Of a DNA stretch of 38,877 nucleotides, positions 14,963 through 24,300 are shown piece by piece (position 1 is the stretch's first letter; every line of letters starts with the position of its first letter). A program made the translations under genes and the position numbers. Where the stretch lies: the NCBI GenBank assembly GCA_937916395.1, contig CALFTN010000079.1:1-38877 (forward strand), given 5' to 3'. This DNA comes from an uncultured Clostridia bacterium. Its GTDB lineage: Bacteria; Bacillota; Clostridia; Oscillospirales; Acutalibacteraceae. Below the pieces are notes generated by a model. It worked only from the letters and a program-made list of their open reading frames with translations. It was not told the origin of the DNA and did not search any database.

Positions 14963-16563
14963 TTAAAAAATTACTCGCACTCTTGCTCTCTTTAATAATG
15001 GTAGTAACACTTTTTAGTGGTTGCTCACTTTTTAAAAATGCAGAGTTTCATATAGGATACACCGACGAAATAGAATCTTTAGACCCTCTTAAAGCAAAGG
15101 GTGACGCAGAAACTATGTCCGCTGTAAACTGTTTCGAGGGACTTTTAAAATTCAATCAAAATGGCGAAATTGTACTTTCTGGTGCTACAAAATATTCTAT
15201 TAGTGGCGATGGCTTGACCTACACATTTTCGTTAAACCCAAAAGCAATATGGTATGTAGCAGAACCCAACGAAGGCATTTTAAATGAAGCTGATTTTGAT
15301 AACAGGGTTACTGCTCACGACTATGTCTACACTATAAAAAAAGTAATTAAAGAAAAGCTTAAAGGCTACGAAAATTATTCATATATTCGTGGTGTTGAAG
15401 AGTATTACGAAGGTGTTGGTGATTTAGATTCAATTTTAGTTACTGCTTTAGATGATTTAACATTAGAGATTATTTTAGTAGAACCACACTCCGAAATTTT
15501 AAGCACATTAGCAGAGAGCTCTGGTGCACCATCAAGCGAAAAATTCGCCGCACTCGCTGAGGGTGTTTATGGCACAACAGCTTCTACAATCATTTGTAAT
15601 GGTCCTTATTATATTGCTGAGTGCAACAAGGGTAAAACATTAGTATTAAAAAGAAATCCAAAATATAAAGGCAGAACGAGAGCAGAAAATGCACAAATAA
15701 ACTTCAAGCTTGAAAAGAAGCAAAAAAATGTTGTTGCTGGCTTTGCTTCTAATAGCTACGATATTCTTTTGACTGACAGTGCAAACAGAATTGAAAACCC
15801 TAATGGCAAAATTATCCCTGTTACAAATACTGTTTGGGGCATTGTTTCAAACTGTTCTAAAGAGATAATGAAAAACGAAAATCTCAGAAAAGCACTTCTT
15901 TCTTCTATTGATTATTCAGTCATTTCTACCCCAAAATTTGCAACTGCTATTGCCACTGGCGTTGTTTCGCCCGATTATCTCGTTACAGAGAGGCATTATA
16001 GCAGATATTCTATAGAGAACGTCGGTTTTGATACAAGCATTGACAAAGCTGAGGAATATATGGTTTTAGCTTCAACTCAGATTAAAGAAGCCATAAACCT
16101 TACTATCTATGTTCCAGACTCACTTGAAGACTCAATGAAAATAATCTGTGATGGTTGGGAGGATTTATTCGGCTCAAATATTACTACAACCATTGTTACT
16201 TTCGACCCCAATGACTACGAAACAGTAATTGAAGAAAATAATTATCACCTTGCAATTTTACCTGTTGTGTCAGATTCTTCAACTGCTATTTCTCTTTTGA
16301 GAAGCATAAATAAGTCACCTTGCAATTTTACAGATAATACTTATGAATCTCTTTTAAGAGCTGCCGAAGTTTCTTTAAAGGAACCACAAAAAGCAGCCGC
16401 AATAAATGAATGTGAAAAATACATAGTTTCAAGTGGCGTTGTTGTTCCTCTTTACTTAGCATCAAGCGATATTTACTTGAATGATGGTGTTACCGGCATT
16501 TATAACACCACCGCAAAAAATGCTATTTATTTTAATTTAGGAGATAAAAAGAGTGGCAACTAA
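14959..16563 (+). CDS. Family 5 extracellular solute-binding lipoprotein (534 aa)
   Basis: A peptide/oligopeptide-type (OppA/DppA, SBP_bac_5) binding protein. The signal peptide ends in a lipobox, TLFSGC (Cys22), so it should be anchored to the outer face of the membrane. The N-terminal IGYTDEIESLDPLKA and NCFEGLLKFNQNGEIVLSGATKYSISGDGLTYTFSL segments are family hallmarks. No permease or ATPase gene is nearby: the gene sits between nth (4-bp overlap) and vanZ (11-bp overlap), so it is an orphan. It could feed a transporter elsewhere or act in sensing. Ligand unknown. Confidence 0.85.
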   Translation: MIKKLLALLLSLIMVVTLFSGCSLFKNAEFHIGYTDEIESLDPLKAKGDAETMSAVNCFEGLLKFNQNGEIVLSGATKYSISGDGLTYTFSLNPKAIWYVAEPNEGILNEADFDNRVTAHDYVYTIKKVIKEKLKGYENYSYIRGVEEYYEGVGDLDSILVTALDDLTLEIILVEPHSEILSTLAESSGAPSSEKFAALAEGVYGTTASTIICNGPYYIAECNKGKTLVLKRNPKYKGRTRAENAQINFKLEKKQKNVVAGFASNSYDILLTDSANRIENPNGKIIPVTNTVWGIVSNCSKEIMKNENLRKALLSSIDYSVISTPKFATAIATGVVSPDYLVTERHYSRYSIENVGFDTSIDKAEEYMVLASTQIKEAINLTIYVPDSLEDSMKIICDGWEDLFGSNITTTIVTFDPNDYETVIEENNYHLAILPVVSDSSTAISLLRSINKSPCNFTDNTYESLLRAAEVSLKEPQKAAAINECEKYIVSSGVVVPLYLASSDIYLNDGVTGIYNTTAKNAIYFNLGDKKSGN

Positions 16564-17017
16564 AACAAGATTTCAAAAAATTTATTTTTATTTTTCATTG
16601 ACAATTGTTCTCGCACTTTTCGTTTTAATTTTCTGCCTTTCTCATCAGAGTGGCGAAGATTCTACCGAAACAAGTGGTTGGTTTACTGCTCTTTTAAATT
16701 TTGTTTTCCCATTCGAGCTAACTGAAAACTTTGTAAGAACACTGGCGCATTTTTCAGAATTTGCTTGTCTTTCATTTTTTATGAACAACTTATTTGTTGC
16801 TTATAAAGAAAAACTTATGCCAGTTTTTGCTATTGCCTTATCATTTTTCTATGCAATAACAGACGAAATCCACCAGATTTTCATTCCTGGCAGAGCTTGT
16901 CAATTTTTAGATATGATGGTAGACCTTGGTGGAATTGTTTCAGGGATGACAGTATATGCAGTAATTTATATCACAGCAAGAAAAACGATAAGTAAATTCG
17001 GAATGCGTAATTCGTAA
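16553..17017 (+). CDS. VanZ-family membrane protein (154 aa)
   Basis: A small protein with four transmembrane segments and the VanZ signatures CLSHQSGEDS near residue 30, AHFSEFACLSFF near 65 and DEIHQIFIPGRACQFLDMMVDLGG near 105-130. The family is linked to low-level teicoplanin resistance and other envelope roles, and its biochemistry is unclear. The start is GTG at 16553 inside the upstream gene, with TAGGAG about 10 nt before it. The last residues (FGMRNS) are encoded by a dispersed repeat (16995-17011), so the C-terminus may be a recent extension. Confidence 0.85.
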   Translation: MATKTRFQKIYFYFSLTIVLALFVLIFCLSHQSGEDSTETSGWFTALLNFVFPFELTENFVRTLAHFSEFACLSFFMNNLFVAYKEKLMPVFAIALSFFYAITDEIHQIFIPGRACQFLDMMVDLGGIVSGMTVYAVIYITARKTISKFGMRNS

Positions 17018-17167
17018 AATTAGGAATTAGGAAATAGGAATTAGTTAAAACAAACTACATTCTCTCATCAGATTAAATTCTGGATGAAAGAATGTAGTGT
17101 TTTTTATAATATTAAAATAGCGTCGCAGACCCTACAATTCCGAATTACGCATTACGCATTCCGAATT
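16995..17167. repeat. Inverted 17-bp repeats flanking a terminator (possible small mobile repeat)
   Basis: The sequence AATTCGGAATGCGTAAT at 16995-17011 returns as its exact reverse complement at 17151-17167. Between them are degenerate ATTAGGAA units (17019-17045) and a terminator. The left copy forms the 3' end of vanZ, and the right copy lies 2 bp from the response regulator stop. This may be a MITE-like insertion or a non-mobile repeat. Confidence 0.6.
17054..17106 (+). terminator. Terminator of the nth-vanZ operon
   Basis: A 16-bp stem with one mismatch (17054-17069 with 17083-17098) and a 13-nt loop, followed by GTTTTTT. Confidence 0.8.
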
Positions 17168-17169
17168 AT

Positions 17170-17961
17170 TCATCTTCCCAACAACGTATTAATCTCCACT
17201 TCCGTGTTCTTCGCCCAATCATATTGCTCCATATACTTACCAAAATACTTTGTACTATCTTTTGTATTCACAAGGTCGTAGTAATCGCAAGTAAATGTTG
17301 TTTTATCAACACTTCTTTGGTTACGGCTATCAATGAGCATTTCAGAAACCCCAGCTTCTTCAAGAGTTGTTCTTAAAGATTTTAAAACCTTTCTAAAAAG
17401 CGACTGCACAGTTTCGTTATATTCTCTACCTTCCCAAAGAATACTTACGGCTTGTTCTGTACTGACAGTACCACCATTTCTATCAATGAGAAGCGCTAAA
17501 AGTTCTTTTGCCTTTGCACTTGAGAATGTAAGAGATTTGCCATCAACAAAAACATCAAAATAACCAAATGTTTTAACAAAAATATGACTTGTTACTTCAA
17601 TGTCCTTAACAAGTAAAGCTTTGTCATAAGCTTGTCTTATTCTCTCTGGCTCATAAGGCTTTAAAACATAGTCAACTGCGTCTGCCTTAAATGCCTCAAG
17701 TGCATATTCAGAATAACCAGTTGCAAAAATAATTCTTGTATTTTTAGAAGTTTCTTTAATTCTTCTTGCAAGCTCAATTCCCTTGATAACAGGCATTTCA
17801 ATATCCAAAAATGCAATATCAACCTTATTACAAGCAACAAAGCCCAATGCTTCTATAGGATTGTTGAACTTTACAATTTCATCCGTAATTCCTACTTCTC
17901 TGCAAGTATCTTCAAAATCTTCCAAAGCGAGAAATTCATCATCCACTGCCATTATTAACAT
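17170..17961 (-). CDS. SARP-like response regulator (REC + winged HTH, 263 aa)
   Basis: The receiver domain (1-115) has the acidic pair D7/D8, phospho-acceptor D53 (AFLDIEMP), T81 and K101 (LKPYEP). The C-terminal part is an OmpR-type winged helix beginning FGYFDVFVDGKSLTFSSAKAKELLALL, as in SARP-like regulators, followed by a short helical tail. It should bind DNA when phosphorylated by the kinase encoded just upstream. The two genes overlap by 7 bp (ATGTTAA), which implies coupled translation. Confidence 0.9.
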   Translation of the reverse strand: MLIMAVDDEFLALEDFEDTCREVGITDEIVKFNNPIEALGFVACNKVDIAFLDIEMPVIKGIELARRIKETSKNTRIIFATGYSEYALEAFKADAVDYVLKPYEPERIRQAYDKALLVKDIEVTSHIFVKTFGYFDVFVDGKSLTFSSAKAKELLALLIDRNGGTVSTEQAVSILWEGREYNETVQSLFRKVLKSLRTTLEEAGVSEMLIDSRNQRSVDKTTFTCDYYDLVNTKDSTKYFGKYMEQYDWAKNTEVEINTLLGR

Positions 17962-19886
17962 TCTGATAACCTCGTTTCATCATTTTTAGGAATTTTGACA
18001 AGAACCTTAGTACCTACGCCTACTTTACTTTCTACCTCTACAGTAGCTTTCAGCATTTCTTTAAGTCTTGTTTTAATATTACTTACACCAACGTGTGAAC
18101 GTCCATCATCTTCAGCAGGTTTCTTATTTGTATCAAAACCTACACCATCATCTGAAACATCAACGTAGAAGAAATCTTCGTCGTCATAAGTTTTTATTGT
18201 AACCGTGCCACCCTCTGGCTTTTGGTTTATTCCATGCTTAATAGCATTCTCAACTATCGGCTGGATTGTAAGTGGCAAAATCACAAAATCTTTACATCTG
18301 ATATCATAAACCACGTTAAGCCTGTTGCCAAAACGATGCTGCTCAATATCCGTGTAATTCGCAACATGGTCTAGCTCTTTTTCAACAGGTAGTGGTGTTT
18401 TCTGTGTTAAGGAATCCATATTTGCTCTTAAATATTTTGAAAACTTAACAACAACCTGCTCTGCAGTTTTCGGGTCTTTCTTAATAAGGTATTTAATAGT
18501 GTTAAGTGCATTATACAAGAAGTGTGGTTTAATCTGACTTAACATAAGTCGCATATTTATATCAGCAAGCTCTTCTTTTAATTCTGCTGCATGCATTTCT
18601 GCAACATAAGCCTCGCCAATTCTTACAATCTGCACCAAAAGAACTATAAGAATAAATGCTGTACCTGCAACAGGAAAAACAAATTCAACATTTTTGGAAA
18701 TATAGCCATTAATATAATAATTATCAATAACAAGACTTGCTACAAGAATACAGGTTGCAATTAAAAACGGTATTGAAAAACGCTTTTTCTTTGCCACTTC
18801 AACTGAGATTTTATAAATAAGATAAATATCTATTATGTAAGAAACAGCCTGCAAAAACATATAATTTGCAGAGTCATATATAATTTCGGTTAAGAATTGT
18901 GGCACAAATACACACACTAAAAATAGTCCTGAAACAAACACCATAAAATTATCAGAAATCTTAAGCTTCAACGACCTTGAAGTATGCATAAGAAGCGACA
19001 ATTTTATTATGTATGTAGTGGCATATATAAATGAAAGAATGATTTCGTAGCTTAAGCCAAAGAAAAAATAATTTGCAACTAAATAACCGTTACCACTTAT
19101 TAGAATTCTGAACATAAAAGCTATGCAAAGAACTATAAGCCAGAAAAAACGACCATCTTTAAATGCTACAATACTTATTGCTAATATAGACAACATAAAC
19201 ATTGCAACTACGCCAATAATGAAAAACCTGAACACAAGAAGCGCCGTCATATTGCTCATATAATGTTCGTATTCAATTAACACCGGCAAGACCGTTATTC
19301 CGCTTGAATGTTGGCACGAAACTTCAATTACAACCTCATATTCACCATTTTCAGAATAATTAAGGCTTATCGGATAGTTTTTAGTTTGAGCATTCGAAAG
19401 ATTTGAATTTCTGATACTTCCCTCAGTTCCACAGTTAGTAGAAACCAGAACACCATCAATATAAACTCTGTAAGCACCCGGTAAATTGGGTAGTGTTATA
19501 ATAATACTGGCACCAGATTCAATATTTTTCAACACTTTTCTGTAGCTTGCATAACCACCACTATCTAGGCGATTACCATTCACTTCATAGGTTGTCCATG
19601 CAGAAGGCAAGTCAACTGTTAAATCTGGAGTATATAATTTATGACCCTCGCTCACCATAAGCTCTTGCCAGTAAAATTCCCAATCATCTGTTATATAAGT
19701 AGCTTTGTCTGAAAAGACTGTATATATATGCTTTTCTTCTTCGATTTTTAAATTCATTGCATCAGCTGCTTTAGGCAGAAAATAATATGACATCGGCAAC
19801 CAGAATGAAATTATCGCAGTAAGAATAACGCTAATAAGAAAGATTGCAATTTTTGTATTTTTAGTTTTAAATTTCATCTTCTTCAT
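17955..19886 (-). CDS. 7TMR-DISM sensor histidine kinase (643 aa)
   Basis: A membrane kinase with an N-terminal transmembrane segment, a jelly-roll extracytoplasmic domain resembling carbohydrate-binding folds (LPNLPGAYRVYIDGVLV), seven transmembrane helices (about 215-425), a short coiled segment (EMHAAELKEELADINMRL), then a LytS-type kinase domain with phospho-acceptor H455 in SQIKPHFLYNALN. The N-box QPIVENAIKHG and the G1-box DVSDDGVGF follow. The start is ATG at 19886 with GAGG 6 nt upstream; a GTG at 19898 is less likely. The outer domain suggests a sugar or glycan ligand, which is inferred. Partner of the SARP-like regulator. Confidence 0.9.
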   Translation of the reverse strand: MKKMKFKTKNTKIAIFLISVILTAIISFWLPMSYYFLPKAADAMNLKIEEEKHIYTVFSDKATYITDDWEFYWQELMVSEGHKLYTPDLTVDLPSAWTTYEVNGNRLDSGGYASYRKVLKNIESGASIIITLPNLPGAYRVYIDGVLVSTNCGTEGSIRNSNLSNAQTKNYPISLNYSENGEYEVVIEVSCQHSSGITVLPVLIEYEHYMSNMTALLVFRFFIIGVVAMFMLSILAISIVAFKDGRFFWLIVLCIAFMFRILISGNGYLVANYFFFGLSYEIILSFIYATTYIIKLSLLMHTSRSLKLKISDNFMVFVSGLFLVCVFVPQFLTEIIYDSANYMFLQAVSYIIDIYLIYKISVEVAKKKRFSIPFLIATCILVASLVIDNYYINGYISKNVEFVFPVAGTAFILIVLLVQIVRIGEAYVAEMHAAELKEELADINMRLMLSQIKPHFLYNALNTIKYLIKKDPKTAEQVVVKFSKYLRANMDSLTQKTPLPVEKELDHVANYTDIEQHRFGNRLNVVYDIRCKDFVILPLTIQPIVENAIKHGINQKPEGGTVTIKTYDDEDFFYVDVSDDGVGFDTNKKPAEDDGRSHVGVSNIKTRLKEMLKATVEVESKVGVGTKVLVKIPKNDETRLSEC

Positions 19887-19910
19887 CACAAACCTCACCG
19901 CCTACATTTT

Positions 19911-19939
19911 ATTATACTATAATCAACACTCAAAATCAA
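19911..19939 (-). promoter_or_regulatory. Promoter of the two-component operon
   Basis: Minus-strand TTGATT (19934-19939), a 17-nt spacer and a perfect TATAAT (19911-19916), just upstream of the kinase start. Confidence 0.7.
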
Positions 19940-19958
19940 TAAAAATTCTCGAAATGTT

Positions 19959-19975
19959 TTCGGAATATTCCCGAA
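19959..19975. promoter_or_regulatory. Near-palindrome between the two-component and glmU' promoters
   Basis: TTCGGAATATTCCCGAA is a palindrome apart from one inserted C, with a perfect GGAATATTCC core. It lies 20 bp upstream of the kinase -35 and 8 bp upstream of the glmU' -35. This is the right place for an activator site, perhaps of the SARP-like regulator. Confidence 0.4.
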
Positions 19976-19983
19976 GTTAATTA

Positions 19984-20012
19984 TTGAAAAAAACTTCGAT
20001 TTATGTTATATT
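19984..20012 (+). promoter_or_regulatory. Promoter of the glmU'-pth-mfd operon
   Basis: TTGAAA (19984-19989), a 17-nt spacer and TATATT (20007-20012), about 60 nt upstream of the first gene. Confidence 0.6.
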
Positions 20013-20072
20013 TAAAGGTAGTTTTGAAATAATAGATATTAGATAGATTTTATTTGAAAGTAGGTTTTATTT

Positions 20073-20765
20073 ATGATTAACAATGACGAAAGAATTGCAA
20101 TAATAAATAAACACTTAAAAAATGGTATAGAAATTCCTTGTTTTGACGGTGTAATTATTGAAGAAACCGTAAAATTGGAAAAAGGCGTTGTAATTATGCC
20201 TGGTACTATTCTTCTTGGTGAAACTGAAATAAAAGAAAACAGCGTAATCGGCCCTAATTCATATATAAAAAACAGTAAAATTGGTTCTGGCACAACACTT
20301 AACAATACACAATGCTACGATTCACAAGTTGGCAACAACGTTTCAGCTGGTCCATTTGTTCATATAAGACCAAATTGTAAAATAAACGATAACGTTCATA
20401 TAGGTAATTTTGTTGAAGTAAAAAACTCTACCGTTGATGAAGGCAGTAAATTACCACACTTGCTTTATGTAGGTGACAGTGATGTTGGTAAAGATGTAAA
20501 CTTCGGTTGTGGCTGTGTTACTGTTAATTACGACGGCAGAAATAAATCAAGAACCACTGTAAAAGACGGTGCGTTTATTGGCTGCAACACAAACCTTATT
20601 GCACCTGTTACAATTGGTGAAAATGCTTTCACTGCAGCTGGCAGTACAATTACAGAAAATGTGCCAGACAACGCACTTTCTGTAGCAAGAGCAAAGCAAA
20701 CCAATAAAGAAAACTGGGTTAATATAAAAAAACCATATAAAAGACAGCATCAGGAGTTAAAATAA
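20073..20765 (+). CDS. Stand-alone GlmU-type glucosamine-1-phosphate acetyltransferase domain (230 aa)
   Basis: A left-handed beta-helix acyltransferase matching only the C-terminal half of GlmU. The hexapeptide repeats run from about residue 28. The residues used for acetyl transfer in GlmU are kept: R99 (HIRPN), K117 (EVKNS), H129 (LPHLLY), Y132, N152/Y153 (VNYDG) and K158. The protein starts at the position where the uridyltransferase domain of full-length GlmU (about 450 aa) ends, so no UTP-binding domain is present. It precedes pth and mfd, as glmU does in Bacillus. It likely makes GlcNAc-1-phosphate, with UDP-GlcNAc made by another protein. Confidence 0.82.
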   Translation: MINNDERIAIINKHLKNGIEIPCFDGVIIEETVKLEKGVVIMPGTILLGETEIKENSVIGPNSYIKNSKIGSGTTLNNTQCYDSQVGNNVSAGPFVHIRPNCKINDNVHIGNFVEVKNSTVDEGSKLPHLLYVGDSDVGKDVNFGCGCVTVNYDGRNKSRTTVKDGAFIGCNTNLIAPVTIGENAFTAAGSTITENVPDNALSVARAKQTNKENWVNIKKPYKRQHQELK

Positions 20766-20768
20766 AAA

Positions 20769-21371
20769 ATGTTTAAATTTGCAAAACAAAAAAGCACAGG
20801 AAATATAGAATTCTTAATCGTGGGACTTGGTAACCCAGGCAAAAAGTATGAAACTACTCGCCACAATGCAGGCTTTATGTGTATAGATAAGCTTTCTGAG
20901 GAAGAGCGTGTTGATGTTAAAAAACTCAAATTCCACGCTCTTATTGGAGATGGTTACATAGATAATCATAAAGTTATTGTTATGAAGCCACAAACTATGA
21001 TGAACAACAGTGGTCAGGCTATCAAGGAATGTGCTGACTTTTACAAAATACCTGTTGAAAACATAATTGTTATTTATGACGATATTTCATTAGAACCTGG
21101 AAACCTGAGAATAAGAAGAAAAGGTTCTGCCGGTGGTCACAACGGAATTAAAAGTATTATTTCTCATTTAGGTAGCGAAAACTTTCCAAGGGTTAAACTA
21201 GGTGTAGGTGCAAAGCCACATCCTGATTATGATTTGGTTGACTGGGTTTTGGGGTCATTCCCAAAATCTGAAATGAAATCAATAGACGAAGCGTGTGAAA
21301 ATGCATACAACGCAATAAAAATAATGTTAAGTGGCGATATTGACGCTGCTATGTCTAAATACAACAGTTAG
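20769..21371 (+). CDS. pth: Peptidyl-tRNA hydrolase (200 aa)
   Basis: It frees tRNA from stalled peptidyl-tRNA. It has the family motifs IVGLGNPGKKYETTRHNAGF (N22 and catalytic H32), MKPQTMMNNSG, YDDISLEPG and GSAGGHNGIKS. An N-terminal extension of about 13 residues (MFKFAKQKSTGNI) precedes the usual start of the fold, and no ATG is closer to it. It begins 4 bp after the acetyltransferase gene, with GGAG about 12 nt upstream, in the operon leading to mfd. Confidence 0.95.
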   Translation: MFKFAKQKSTGNIEFLIVGLGNPGKKYETTRHNAGFMCIDKLSEEERVDVKKLKFHALIGDGYIDNHKVIVMKPQTMMNNSGQAIKECADFYKIPVENIIVIYDDISLEPGNLRIRRKGSAGGHNGIKSIISHLGSENFPRVKLGVGAKPHPDYDLVDWVLGSFPKSEMKSIDEACENAYNAIKIMLSGDIDAAMSKYNS

Positions 21372-21386
21372 AGTGGTAAAGTATAT

Positions 21387-24300
21387 ATGTCTTGTTACTC
21401 AAAGCTCCTAAAAAATTCAACTGAATACAATGAGCTTTTAAAGGCAATTGAAGCTTCATTATTGCCATCTGGTGTTACTGGTCTTCCACCATCACCAAAA
21501 GCGCATTTGATACATTCGCTTTGCGTGGATACTTCTCGCAGAGCTCTTGTCGTTTTACCTAATGAAGCTATGGCTTCTCGACTAGTTAGTGATATAAATG
21601 AATTTTCTGGTAATGGAAAAAAAGCCTATCTTTACCCAGCCAGAGATTATTCATTCAACTCATCTGAGGGTCAATCGAGAGAATTTGAACAAGCAAGAAT
21701 TAAAACACTTTGTAAAATAATAAATGAAGACTATTCTGTTATTGCTTGTTCAGCCGAAGCAGCTCTCCAATTAACTATTACACCTGAAGAGTTAAAAAAG
21801 AGAACAAAAGCAATTGATAATTCAACTACAATAACACCTGAAGAGCTTATTTGCACACTTGTATCGGCTGGCTTCAAACGCGCTGACACGGTAGAGGGTG
21901 CTGGTCAATTTGCCCATCGTGGTGGAATAGTTGACTTCTTCCCTGTCAATTCTGAAAGACCTGTTCGTATTGAACTTTGGGGCGACAGCGTTGATAATAT
22001 TTCTGAATTTGACCCATCCACACAAAGAAGAACCGATATTTTGGATTTTGCAGAAATCACCCCTGCTACTGAAATTCTTTTTGACAGCGATGAAATCTTA
22101 AAAGAAAAAATAGAAGAATTTTATAACAAGGTTTCTGGTAAAGGTAGCGTAAAAGTAAAACAAAATCTTTTAAAGGATATTGATAGCTTAAGCAGTGGTG
22201 TAAGAATTGCTTCTTTAGACAAATATCTCAATTTAGCATATAAAAACCCTGCTTCTATCTTTGATTTTTGTAAAGGCGATTTACTTTACATTTGTGAAAC
22301 TGCCAGTGTAAAAGAGAGTGCCGTGAACACTCATAAATTGATGCTTGAAGAGATAAAAGCACAGTTTGAAAACGGCATTTTAACAAAGGGACTAGATCGC
22401 ATAACCCTTGATATACATGAGTTTTTTGCTCTTTACGAGGATTGTAAAGCTATTTACCTTGACAGTCTTCCCAGAGGTAGTTTTGACACACCGGTTAAAA
22501 CACTCACAACATTCAACACACAGCAATTACCTATCTGGAATGGTACTCTTTCAGTTTTGCTTGATGATTTACGTCCGGCTCTCAAAAAAGGTATTACCTG
22601 TATAGTAAATGCTGGCACAGAAAAGGCTGCAAAAGGTCTTGTTGAAGCACTTGAAGCAGAAGATATTAAAGCGATTTATTTAGGTGCATTACCAGCAGAA
22701 TTCCCACAAAAAACTGTAAGTGTTACCTGTGGTGGTATTTCAAGTGGTTTCACCTACCCTACTGAAAAATTTATGATTTTCACTTATGGCAGGGTTACAA
22801 GTACTACCAATATTAAACGCAGAAAGTCATTCAAAGCCGCTGACGCTATAGGAAGCCTTGAAGAATTAACACGTGGCGATTACGTTGTTCACTCTGTTCA
22901 CGGCATCGGTATTTTTGAAGGCATTCAGAAAATGGAAGTCAGCGGACTTATAAAAGATTATATTAAAGTAAAATATGCTAAAGGTGACACGCTTTATGTG
23001 CCAGTTACTCAGCTTGACTTAATTTCTAAATATATTGGTCCTAAGGAAGAACAAAAAACGCTGAAGCTTTCTCGTCTTGGTGGTCAGGACTGGGAAAAAG
23101 CAAAAGCACGAGTAAAAGCTTCTGCTAAAAATATGGCTAAAGAGTTAATCCAGCTTTACTCAAAGCGTTTAAAAACAAACGGCTTTCAATTCTCAGAAGA
23201 TATTGACATGCAAAATGACTTTGAAAGACGCTTTGAATTTGAAGAAACAGAAGACCAATTACGAACAATAAGAGAAATCAAAAACGATATGCAAAAGCCA
23301 CACCCTATGGACAGACTTCTTTGTGGTGATGTTGGCTTTGGTAAAACCGAAGTTGCTCTTCGTGCTGCATTTAAATGTATTGCAGACGGTAAACAATGTG
23401 CAATTTTAGTTCCTACAACTATTTTGGCTTTACAGCATTACAATACAATAATGAAGCGTTTTGAAGGATTTCCTATTAATGCCGATATGCTTTCACGTTT
23501 CAGAACGCCTAAGCAACAAACTGAAATTATAAAAAAATTAAAACGTGGTTCATTAGATATTATCGTCGGTACACACAGACTTATTTCAAAAGACATACAA
23601 TTCAAAGATTTAGGTCTTATAATAATTGACGAAGAACAGCGATTCGGCGTAGGTCAGAAAGAAAAACTCAAGGAATTATATCCACAGGTTGACTGCCTCA
23701 CACTATCTGCAACACCTATTCCAAGAACTATGAATATGGCTATGTCAGGAATTCGTGATATGTCGGTTATTGAAGAAGCTCCGCAAGACCGTTTCCCTGT
23801 TCAGACTTATGTTTTAGAGCACGACTGGGGAATACTCGCAGAAGCTATGAAAAAAGAGCTCAGGCGTGGTGGTCAGGTTTATTATCTACACAACAAGGTT
23901 GAAGATATTGAACGTACTGCCATAATGATTAGAGAATTGATTCCTGATGCTAACATTGGCGTAGCACACGGCAAAATGACAGAAGATGCACTTTCAGATG
24001 TGTGGCGTTCGCTTCTCGAAGGCGAAATTGACATTTTAGTTTGCACGACTATAATAGAAACTGGTATCGATGTACCTAACGCTAACACACTTATTATAGA
24101 GAGTGCAGAAAATATGGGGCTCAGCCAGCTTCACCAGATTCGCGGCCGTGTTGGTCGTTCTTCAAGACGTGGTTTTGCATTTTTAACATTCCGAAAAGAT
24201 AAAAACCTTTCAGAAATTGCTACCAGACGACTTGAAGCAATTAAGGAATACACCGAATTCGGCTCAGGCTTTAAAATTGCTATGCGAGATTTAGAAATCA

